64,000 nucleotides of DNA from Wuchereria bancrofti (taxonomy: Eukaryota; Nematoda; Chromadorea; Rhabditida; Onchocercidae): the NCBI GenBank assembly GCA_005281725.1, contig SSBO01000012.1:13576863-13640862 (forward strand), in the 5' to 3' direction. The position numbers and the translations under genes were made by a program. Under the pieces are notes generated by a model. The model made no database searches. It had not been told where the DNA came from and was given only the letters and a program-made list of their open reading frames with translations. Each line of letters begins with the position of its first letter. Within the stretch, counting starts at the first letter, position 1. Of the stretch, positions 50,840-60,650 are shown piece by piece.

Positions 50840-51087
50840 TGTTTAGCGTTTTATAACTGTGTAGCATCCGTGCGATATGTATAATGCGCTATTATGATGT
50901 TGATTTGTTTTATGCTAAATAAAGGTTTAATTACCCAAGTTTGAGGTGCGGAAAACAATCAGTTCGTCCAGTTCTACTGAGAGTACAACGAGAACGACGA
51001 GAATAGACGTAAGAATAAATTAAAGTAGGAAACAATTAAATAAACAGATTTTCGTCCCTTAAAGAAAAAGGAGGGAATATCATAACA
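50840..51087 (+). repeat. Solo LTR-like insertion carrying SL1
   Basis: Begins TGTTTAGCG and ends ATCATAACA (TGTT/AACA inverted ends). It contains AATAAA at 50918-50923 and exact SL1 at 50924-50945. The next 13 bases (51088-51100, ACCTTATTTTTTC) are also absent from the form without the insert, and no clear target duplication is visible, so the right edge is uncertain. Outside SL1 and a GTTTTATAA word it does not resemble the LTR at 3849-4139. No internal retroelement genes are attached. Confidence 0.65.
50924..50945 (+). promoter_or_regulatory. Exact SL1 spliced-leader sequence directly after AATAAA
   Basis: The 22 bases GGTTTAATTACCC...AAGTTTGAG are followed by GT. They start immediately after AATAAA (50918-50923), so cleavage and polyadenylation 10-30 bases downstream would fall at the end of SL1, making R roughly equal to SL1. 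No Sm site of an SL RNA gene is visible. Confidence 0.9.
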
Positions 51088-51454
51088 ACCTTATTTTTTC
51101 CTATATATGTACAGAAGTTTATTTTTCAACTATCTTGTACAAAAGGATGTATAAAAGTTTATTTTTCCACTATTTTTCAACTATTACAAATTTATTTTCA
51201 ACCATTCTTTTAAAAAAAGAAAAAAAACAGATAAGAAAAAATATTTTTCTTTACAAATTCTTTCTCTTTCACTTTTTCTTTCTCTCTCCCTTTTTTTCTC
51301 TCCTTTTTCTTATTCTCATAAACTCTTTTCTCGTTTTTACTCGCTTTAATAATCCAAATTCTTTCTTTAAAGAAATACAAAATAAAACTAAGAAAAACCC
51401 TTGCAAACTATAAAAGTATGACTCAATAAGTTTGATTTAATATATTACATATAT

Positions 51455-52500
51455 CTAAACAAATATGTATTCTTAGATGTCTGCTTAAAAATAACTAGAA
51501 TTATTCAGAATTCCAATTCGAAGCTTTTTGGTGAAGTAATGATAAAATTATATTATTTGGGAACATATAAATAGATAAAACATCCGAAATATCTTTGATG
51601 AATTCCGTTTTCTAATGCTACAAAATTACTAAATGAGAAAATTTTATTCCCTTTATTTATTCTACACTATCATAATTCAATAACAGAATTTTTTCAAAAT
51701 TTCAAAATGTTTGAATTTCAGAAAATATCTTCATTTCGATAAAAAGTTTTCTAAAAAACATATCGAAAAAACCTTTTAAAAAGAAAAGGAGAAATAAGAG
51801 GAAATATTTGGTAGATTTAAATATTCATAATATTAATAATCATTAATTCCTTTATTTATTAGAAACAGACACTAGACATATTTGGAATAAGAATAATTAT
51901 ATAATTAATGCAAATTATATTTAATATAATTATATAATTAATTCAAACACTGTCAATTATTTTTATATTATTTTAAATTGTGCAATTTATAATCATACCG
52001 TGTTATCAAGATAATAAATTATATCATACTGCATAGTTTGTTGTATCTAATCACATCACTCTGATGGCAATAAATAAAATTTGCATTGAAGAAAATAAGT
52101 TATTAGTTTATCTAAACTATTCTTTCTTAAATTGCAATTAAACTATTATTTTTATATTCAAATTATACAATTTATATTCACACCGTATGATATGATTGAT
52201 CTATTATACCAATCACATATACTACGATATGTTACATCACACTACACAGTTTACGTTACCTAACATTATCGCTCTGATGACAATAAATAAAGCTTGAATT
52301 GAAGAAAATAAATTATTAGTTTATCCCAGCTATTCTTTCTCAAATCTCGATTAAACTGTTTTAAGAGATCATTACCTTTTTTGATATGATATCACATTTA
52401 GTTAATTCGCTCATTAATATTTATTCATTAAGCCATAATTAGTAATTGTTAACAACACTTCTACCCAATGGTGACAGTCAATATCTTTTTTTCTTTAAAT
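51455..52500. repeat. Inverted repeat, left arm (1046 bp)
   Basis: The reverse complement of 56841-57886, with no difference noticed. It directly abuts the truncated RT end of the minus-strand Pao element. Inside are two diverged tandem units (about 51985-52145 and 52167-52360), both with CTCTGATG.CAATAAATAAA and GAAGAAAATAA.TTATTAGTTTATC. Confidence 0.8.
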
Positions 52501-53945
52501 GATACCCAGAATCTTTTTTATTTGACTTACTTCTGCTCGGTCGTTCTCGGGAATAAGTTTATTGAAATCGTTGTCATTTGAAAGGAATTCTCGTATATTC
52601 ATTGAGGCATTCATAAAGATGTCCTTCATTTCGTTGTAAATTTTGAGTGCTTCAGTTCCACTTGCAGGTAATAAAACATTATCGACATAGAGGTTTTTCT
52701 TAATTTCTAACGCGGTTTTGCTTCCATGAGTTTCTAGATGATAATTGAGAGTAGCTGAAAGTAAAAAGGGAGACGCTATTACTCGAAATGGAACCCTCTG
52801 AAAACGATAACATATCAAATTTTCCTTGGTGATTTCTTCTTGAATATCCTTTAACCACAAAAAACGAGTGCAGTTCCTTTCGGACGGGTGTAATTCCAGT
52901 TGCAAAAAAGCCTTTTCTATATCTGCTGTTATAACAATTTTCATCATTCTGAAACGAAGTAAAACACCTGCTAAGCCAGGTAGTGTAGTGGGACTACGAT
53001 ATAATATATTATTCAGACTTTTTTCTACTTAAATATGGGCCGAAGCGTCATAGACAATTCGTAATTTTGTAGTTGTCTTTCCCGGGGTTAGTACTTCATG
53101 ATGACGTAAATAATGTAAAATACCTTCTTGATCCATGTTTGCTGTCACTTTCTCAATAATATTCGACAGTAATTGCTCTTTGATTATCTCGTCATAACGT
53201 TCGAGCAAAGATTGATTGGATTGAAATCGTTTGACTAATGTCTTTAATCGTCCATAACAAAGACCATAATTGTCTTGTAAGTTAATCTTCTTATCTTTCC
53301 ATGGCCAACAAACTTGATACCTATTGTTTTCCTTAGTAATACTATTTTTAAATTGTTTTAGTGCCTCCTCATCGTCTTGATTATTTGGTTGTTCGTTAAT
53401 CCCTATTACTTCCAATTTCCAAAACTGATCTATATCTGGATTAGTAATGACAGTAGTTACATTAATAGAATTAAGGCTATCAAGTTCGCAAGTCATATTA
53501 GTATATCCACAACCTGTTATTATCGATCCTACCTTGGTGTGAAGTAAATAAAAACCTGATAGCATACTGTGGACTTTGTAAGGTTGCATGAATTCGAAGA
53601 AATGGTCTACTCCGATTATGATATCGGGTCGACTCCAATATCCTTCCGATTCATCTAACTGTTTCTGACGTGTAATAAATTTCATATCATAAAAACTTGG
53701 ATTAATAATTTGTAGTTTATCCGTTAAATAGTCTAATGCATAAGCGTTGATAGTTATGAATTTAGATTCTAAAGTTCTTATTCCTAATTTCACTTTATTA
53801 GTTTGGTAGAGTTTGGGAAATTGGTTGCCGAAAGAAAAAAGTTTTAATTCTTCCTTTGTGGTTTCAGCTAGACCTAAACGACTGGCTAACTTTCTTGAAA
53901 TGAAAGATGATTGGGAACCTGGATCAAATAATACTAAAGCGTCTT
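52498..53945 (-). pseudogene. BEL/Pao element 2 protease-RT, mutated
   Basis: This frame continues gag after a frameshift at about 53945. The protease loop reads FDPGSQSSFIS (DPG instead of DTG or DSG). A TAA interrupts the frame at 53031-53029, just after YDASAHI. RT continues with [17 protein letters not shown], then FRVIASPFLLSATLNYHLE, and LYVDNVLLP, where the catalytic YxDD box has become YVDN. The frame ends after KKILGII where the inverted-repeat arm begins; the rest of RT, RNase H and integrase are gone. Both catalytic centres look damaged, so the copy is not expected to be active. Confidence 0.85.
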
Positions 53946-55415
53946 CTCGAGTTTACTTGGGTTGACTGCTTCAATTTCTTTGCATATTAATAAAACCTTC
54001 TTGCCTTGATGGTTGATCGGTTGATTTAGTAAATTTGTAATGATTGTTGAATTTGTTTCTTCTTTACTAGAACCATTATTGAGCGAACAATATTTCTTGT
54101 AGCATAATGCCGTATTGTGTTGACCTTTGCAGTGGAAGCATATACGTCTTTTTTGTTTGCAGTCACTTGTCGCATGCTTCGTACGGAAGCAATTAGTGCA
54201 AGCCTTAAGCTCCTTCAGGCGCTCAAATCGTTGTTTAGCCGTAAGGCAGTTTGGGCATTCATTATCCCAATGATTTTTGTTACAAAATATACAAGGTCTT
54301 CTTTCCTTGTTAAATTTTATTTTACTACTAGACTGAAGGTTCTTAACTTCATTTAATTGTTTTGTTATAAATAAGGCGGAGGTTCCTCTTCCCCTTTGAA
54401 ACTGAAGTGCTCTTTTTGCGATTTGTTCTAGTGAAGTTTTCTGGTTCCTATTTACCTCTTCATTTCTTTGAATTAATATCATTAAAAATTTTCGTAAATC
54501 ACTTACGGACCAGGTTTCCCTTTCTGTTTTTGTTTGATAGACCTTATCCAGAATCCATGTTGGTAGTTTGCTTTCAATTGTTACTTCGATGCTGGAATGC
54601 TCTAAATTCTCGCCTATTGCTTCTAATTGACGAAGGATTTTCTCCATTGCTTCCACTTTTGTTTTCCATTCTTTGTCGTTCCGTTGAATAGAATAAAACT
54701 CGTTGTATAATGATTTCTTTATAGTAATAGGATTACCATATTTGTCGATTAAGACCTGTCTTATCAAATCGTAATTCTCTGGAGCTATGTCAAACCCTCT
54801 TATTGCTTCTAAGGCTTCTCCCTTTAAGCATGAAATCAAATAAGTGAGCTTTTGAATATTTGGAATCTCCTGCAGGTGTATGGCTGCATTAAAACTGTTC
54901 CAAAATTCTCGCCACAATTTTGGATCCCCACTAAAGACTGGTAGTGGTAGCTGTGGCAGATTTATTGTTGAATGATAACTGGGTGAGAGTCTCTCCATTA
55001 TCTTTTCTTTGGTACTCATGGACTTCTCTTGTTGGAAGGCTGATTCAAAATCATTATAATATGATGTTAGTGTAATGATAGCCTCCTTACTACTATTAAT
55101 CATATGAAGAATACCTTGTTTGTCGTTGACCATTTTCTCGTATTTCTCTTCTTCCTCCTTTCTCTTTGTTGTTATCGTGATCTGTTGTATGAAGTCCAGC
55201 CATTTTTGGTTGATTGTCTCCAAAGTCCCAACATACATCTCGAGCCGCTTGGCTTTGTCCTTGACGATTTGCTTCTTGATTTCGTATTGCTGCTTCTGTT
55301 CCTCCAGTAGCTGGTTTCGATCTGGTGGTAACAACCCGAGTTTCTTGATCTCGTCCAGAAGTTCGATCAGTCTGCCAACTGTTGGTTTCGCTGATTGACT
55401 GAGAGAGGCCGCCAT
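53934..55415 (-). CDS. BEL/Pao element 2 gag
   Basis: A 493-residue frame from ATG at 55415 (MAASLSQSAKPTVGRLIELL) to TAG. The N-terminal third is helical and Glu/Lys/Gln-rich. The Pao gag domain starts near residue 155 (LPQLPLPVFSGDPKLWREFW). The Cys/His knuckles at about 376-440 are CIFCNKNHWDNEC, CTNCFRTKHATSDC and CFHCKGQHNTALC. It is a structural and nucleic-acid-binding protein of the retroelement particle. The frame ends a few codons before the protease; no convincing slippery heptamer was seen there, so a disabling frameshift is more likely than programmed shifting. The initiator lies only three bases beyond the predicted primer-binding site. An identical copy is at 62072-63553. Confidence 0.88.
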   Translation of the reverse strand: MAASLSQSAKPTVGRLIELLDEIKKLGLLPPDRNQLLEEQKQQYEIKKQIVKDKAKRLEMYVGTLETINQKWLDFIQQITITTKRKEEEEKYEKMVNDKQGILHMINSSKEAIITLTSYYNDFESAFQQEKSMSTKEKIMERLSPSYHSTINLPQLPLPVFSGDPKLWREFWNSFNAAIHLQEIPNIQKLTYLISCLKGEALEAIRGFDIAPENYDLIRQVLIDKYGNPITIKKSLYNEFYSIQRNDKEWKTKVEAMEKILRQLEAIGENLEHSSIEVTIESKLPTWILDKVYQTKTERETWSVSDLRKFLMILIQRNEEVNRNQKTSLEQIAKRALQFQRGRGTSALFITKQLNEVKNLQSSSKIKFNKERRPCIFCNKNHWDNECPNCLTAKQRFERLKELKACTNCFRTKHATSDCKQKRRICFHCKGQHNTALCYKKYCSLNNGSSKEETNSTIITNLLNQPINHQGKKVLLICKEIEAVNPSKLEKTL

Positions 55416-55418
55416 CTT

Positions 55419-55436
55419 GACCTCACCTCGGACACC
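55419..55436 (-). promoter_or_regulatory. Candidate primer-binding site of Pao element 2
   Basis: Minus strand TGGTGTCCGAGGTGAGGT, eight bases inside the LTR end and three bases before the gag ATG. It starts with TGG as required for a tRNA CCA end; the tRNA is not identified. The first nine bases (TGGTGTCCG) recur within the LTR at about 55470. Confidence 0.5.
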
Positions 55437-55444
55437 AAAAGATT

Positions 55445-55629
55445 TGTTATGAAAGCTTTACGGACACCAACGGCTCGTGGAGAAAGCGTTTATTTTTGAA
55501 TAACCACGGCTTAATATCGCAAGGTTTATAAATGCTTAAAATGAGAGTGGTTTACATTAAACTTTAAACAGCTGCTCATTTACATAAAGAAAGCTGTAAA
55601 CATCTAGTTACAGTATAAGCATTATAACA
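55445..55629 (-). repeat. Short 5' LTR of Pao element 2
   Basis: Bounded by TGTTAT...ATAACA inverted ends, 185 bp, upstream of the minus-strand gag. It contains an AATAAA on the element's sense strand. No SL1 is present. The matching 3' LTR is absent. Confidence 0.7.
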
Positions 55630-56840
55630 ATGGGAGATTAGCATGTGTGAATCTCTTTAGATTTGAATAAAGATAACAAAAACGCATTGGAATTCGATGG
55701 GAATAAATCTAAGAATTATAAATGAGATAATTAATGAGTCATAGATGGAGGAAATTATTTCTATTTTTTCTTAAGGATTTCTTCCAACTTTCGCGTCTTT
55801 CGCGATATCATATGATAACATTTTATAATGATTATAGTTGGATATTCAATGATGACGAAATGAACAAATACGACTAGTTAACGTGTCAAAAACAAATTTA
55901 AATTGCATGTAATATTTGTATTTTATCATTGGTAAGATAAGTATGGATTAAAATATTGTTAAAATAGATATAGAAAGGGGGAGAGAAAAGAAGAAAAAAA
56001 TCAATGGAATAGTTTACAATTTTTTCACACATTTTCCTTCTTTTTAAATTATTAAAATGAATTTGAATAATAGATTTTTATTGGCAATTTATTTCAACCA
56101 GTTTTAATTTCTAGTTAAAAAAAATAGCAATATTTAAATTTATTTGTTGTTTAATTTAATCGTATAACTTTCTTTTTCGTTTTTTTTTCTTTCTTTCTTT
56201 AAATTAAACAATAAAAATTTTGTTCCTTCGCTTATTTCAATCGAAAACGTGATGTTTTTGGAAAGGATAATTTACTTTTATTAGCTTTATTAGCGGTTTC
56301 TTTCGTTTTTTTCCTCTGAACACTTTAATTGTTACCAATTACTTGAAAAAAGTGAAAAAACTCAAAAATACTTCTACTTGTAGGAAAATATTAAACGAAA
56401 AAAGCGGTAGTGCTATTGGCTTGTACTTAAAATAGTCATTTTGATCAATTTAAACAGTCAAAACTTCTTTCTTTTGCCTGAATTTAAAGAAACATTAAGT
56501 ATTGATAATTCATAGCAAATTTTTTTAAAAAATGTCAAAATTTAAATCTTTTAAGAAAAAATTAATTATGAGATGAAAAATGATTCTAAATGTCCTATTT
56601 TCCGGACTATTGTATTTCTTTTAGATTTTATTCGATATTTTTTTAAAGTTTTACTATAAATTATTAATTCATTTTTTCTTAAATTCAAGCAAAAAGAAAT
56701 TTTAGATTGTTTAAACTGGTTATTTAAACTAATTTACAAAAATATACAAATGAACAGAAGAATTTATATCAAAACTATGATCATTAAAAAGTCGAAATCG
56801 CTATGATCATGAAAAAGGATGCTATAAAAAAAATCAATTA
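55630..56840. other. AT-rich non-coding flank between the LTR and inverted-repeat arm
   Basis: No gene is seen. It recurs as its reverse complement at 59259-60469. Confidence 0.6.
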
Positions 56841-57886
56841 ATTTAAAGAAAAAAAGATATTGACTGTCACCATTGGGTAGAAGTGTTGTTAACAATTACT
56901 AATTATGGCTTAATGAATAAATATTAATGAGCGAATTAACTAAATGTGATATCATATCAAAAAAGGTAATGATCTCTTAAAACAGTTTAATCGAGATTTG
57001 AGAAAGAATAGCTGGGATAAACTAATAATTTATTTTCTTCAATTCAAGCTTTATTTATTGTCATCAGAGCGATAATGTTAGGTAACGTAAACTGTGTAGT
57101 GTGATGTAACATATCGTAGTATATGTGATTGGTATAATAGATCAATCATATCATACGGTGTGAATATAAATTGTATAATTTGAATATAAAAATAATAGTT
57201 TAATTGCAATTTAAGAAAGAATAGTTTAGATAAACTAATAACTTATTTTCTTCAATGCAAATTTTATTTATTGCCATCAGAGTGATGTGATTAGATACAA
57301 CAAACTATGCAGTATGATATAATTTATTATCTTGATAACACGGTATGATTATAAATTGCACAATTTAAAATAATATAAAAATAATTGACAGTGTTTGAAT
57401 TAATTATATAATTATATTAAATATAATTTGCATTAATTATATAATTATTCTTATTCCAAATATGTCTAGTGTCTGTTTCTAATAAATAAAGGAATTAATG
57501 ATTATTAATATTATGAATATTTAAATCTACCAAATATTTCCTCTTATTTCTCCTTTTCTTTTTAAAAGGTTTTTTCGATATGTTTTTTAGAAAACTTTTT
57601 ATCGAAATGAAGATATTTTCTGAAATTCAAACATTTTGAAATTTTGAAAAAATTCTGTTATTGAATTATGATAGTGTAGAATAAATAAAGGGAATAAAAT
57701 TTTCTCATTTAGTAATTTTGTAGCATTAGAAAACGGAATTCATCAAAGATATTTCGGATGTTTTATCTATTTATATGTTCCCAAATAATATAATTTTATC
57801 ATTACTTCACCAAAAAGCTTCGAATTGGAATTCTGAATAATTCTAGTTATTTTTAAGCAGACATCTAAGAATACATATTTGTTTAG
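56841..57886. repeat. Inverted repeat, right arm (1046 bp)
   Basis: The reverse complement of 51455-52500; ends at n 57887. Confidence 0.8.
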
Positions 57887-57887
57887 N

Positions 57888-58873
57888 ATTTTGATCAATT
57901 TAAACAGTCAAAACTTCTTTCTTTTGCCTGAATTTAAAGAAACATTAAGTATTGATAATTCATAGCAAATTTTTTTAAAAAATGTCAAAATTTAAATCTT
58001 TTAAGAAAAAATTAATTATGAGATGAAAAATGATTCTAAATGTCCTATTTTCCGGACTATTGTATTTCTTTTAGATTTTATTCGATATTTTTTTAAAGTT
58101 TTACTATAAATTATTAATTCATTTTTTCTTAAATTCAAGCAAAAAGAAATTTTAGATTGTTTAAACTGGTTATTTAAACTAATTTACAAAAATATACAAA
58201 TGAACAGAAGAATTTATATCAAAACTATGATCATTAAAAAGTCGAAATCGCTATGATCATGAAAAAGGATGCTATAAAAAAAATCAATTAATTTAAAGAA
58301 AAAAAGATATTGACTGTCACCATTGGGTAGAAGTGTTGTTAACAATTACTAATTATGGCTTAATGAATAAATATTAATGAGCGAATTAACTAAATGTGAT
58401 ATCATATCAAAAAAGGTAATGATCTCTTAAAACAGTTTAATCGAGATTTGAGAAAGAATAGCTGGGATAAACTAATAATTTATTTTCTTCAATTCAAGCT
58501 TTATTTATTGTCATCAGAGCGATAATGTTAGGTAACGTAAACTGTGTAGTGTGATGTAACATATCGTAGTATATGTGATTGGTATAATAGATCAATCATA
58601 TCATACGGTGTGAATATAAATTGTATAATTTGAATATAAAAATAATAGTTTAATTGCAATTTAAGAAAGAATAGTTTAGATAAACTAATAACTTATTTTC
58701 TTCAATGCAAATTTTATTTATTGCCATCAGAGTGATGTGATTAGATACAACAAACTATGCAGTATGATATAATTTATTATCTTGATAACACGGTATGATT
58801 ATAAATTGCACAATTTAAAATAATATAAAAATAATTGACAGTGTTTGAATTAATTATATAATTATATTAAATA
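57888..58873. repeat. Direct copy of 56438-57423
   Basis: The two appear identical (offset 1450); bounded by n at 57887 and 58874. Unmerged contig overlap. Confidence 0.85.
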
Positions 58874-58874
58874 N

Positions 58875-58976
58875 TTTCTTTAAATTCAGGCAAAAGAAAG
58901 AAGTTTTGACTGTTTAAATTGATCAAAATGACTATTTTAAGTACAAGCCAATAGCACTACCGCTTTTTTCGTTTAA
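58875..58976. repeat. 102-base scrap equal to 59607-59708
   Basis: Bounded by n on both sides; inverted relative to about 56391-56492. Confidence 0.8.
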
Positions 58977-58977
58977 N

Positions 58978-60649
58978 TACTACGATATGTTACATCACAC
59001 TACACAGTTTACGTTACCTAACATTATCGCTCTGATGACAATAAATAAAGCTTGAATTGAAGAAAATAAATTATTAGTTTATCCCAGCTATTCTTTCTCA
59101 AATCTCGATTAAACTGTTTTAAGAGATCATTACCTTTTTTGATATGATATCACATTTAGTTAATTCGCTCATTAATATTTATTCATTAAGCCATAATTAG
59201 TAATTGTTAACAACACTTCTACCCAATGGTGACAGTCAATATCTTTTTTTCTTTAAATTAATTGATTTTTTTTATAGCATCCTTTTTCATGATCATAGCG
59301 ATTTCGACTTTTTAATGATCATAGTTTTGATATAAATTCTTCTGTTCATTTGTATATTTTTGTAAATTAGTTTAAATAACCAGTTTAAACAATCTAAAAT
59401 TTCTTTTTGCTTGAATTTAAGAAAAAATGAATTAATAATTTATAGTAAAACTTTAAAAAAATATCGAATAAAATCTAAAAGAAATACAATAGTCCGGAAA
59501 ATAGGACATTTAGAATCATTTTTCATCTCATAATTAATTTTTTCTTAAAAGATTTAAATTTTGACATTTTTTAAAAAAATTTGCTATGAATTATCAATAC
59601 TTAATGTTTCTTTAAATTCAGGCAAAAGAAAGAAGTTTTGACTGTTTAAATTGATCAAAATGACTATTTTAAGTACAAGCCAATAGCACTACCGCTTTTT
59701 TCGTTTAATATTTTCCTACAAGTAGAAGTATTTTTGAGTTTTTTCACTTTTTTCAAGTAATTGGTAACAATTAAAGTGTTCAGAGGAAAAAAACGAAAGA
59801 AACCGCTAATAAAGCTAATAAAAGTAAATTATCCTTTCCAAAAACATCACGTTTTCGATTGAAATAAGCGAAGGAACAAAATTTTTATTGTTTAATTTAA
59901 AGAAAGAAAGAAAAAAAAACGAAAAAGAAAGTTATACGATTAAATTAAACAACAAATAAATTTAAATATTGCTATTTTTTTTAACTAGAAATTAAAACTG
60001 GTTGAAATAAATTGCCAATAAAAATCTATTATTCAAATTCATTTTAATAATTTAAAAAGAAGGAAAATGTGTGAAAAAATTGTAAACTATTCCATTGATT
60101 TTTTTCTTCTTTTCTCTCCCCCTTTCTATATCTATTTTAACAATATTTTAATCCATACTTATCTTACCAATGATAAAATACAAATATTACATGCAATTTA
60201 AATTTGTTTTTGACACGTTAACTAGTCGTATTTGTTCATTTCGTCATCATTGAATATCCAACTATAATCATTATAAAATGTTATCATATGATATCGCGAA
60301 AGACGCGAAAGTTGGAAGAAATCCTTAAGAAAAAATAGAAATAATTTCCTCCATCTATGACTCATTAATTATCTCATTTATAATTCTTAGATTTATTCCC
60401 ATCGAATTCCAATGCGTTTTTGTTATCTTTATTCAAATCTAAAGAGATTCACACATGCTAATCTCCCATTGTTATAATGCTTATACTGTAACTAGATGTT
60501 TACAGCTTTCTTTATGTAAATGAGCAGCTGTTTAAAGTTTAATGTAAACCACTCTCATTTTAAGCATTTATAAACCTTGCGATATTAAGCCGTGGTTATT
60601 CAAAAATAAACGCTTTCTCCACGAGCCGTTGGTGTCCGTAAAGCTTTCA
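58978..60649. repeat. Reverse-complement copy of 55450-57121
   Basis: 58978-59258 equals 52220-52500 in direct orientation; 59259-60649 is the reverse complement of 55450-56840, reaching into the LTR. Taken as one unit it is the same contig placed in the opposite orientation. Non-coding. Confidence 0.8.
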
Positions 60650-60650
60650 N

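Larger units (their letters stand above)
50694..51883. repeat. 1190-bp block, form with the SL1-bearing LTR
   Basis: Same sequence as 49764-50692 with the 261-bp insert between CTCTGGTAA and CTATATATG. Confidence 0.8.

Noticed and set aside
53934..53950. Programmed frameshift between Pao gag and protease
   Set aside because: No clear slippery heptamer was seen, and the same copy has other lesions (TAA, YVDN).
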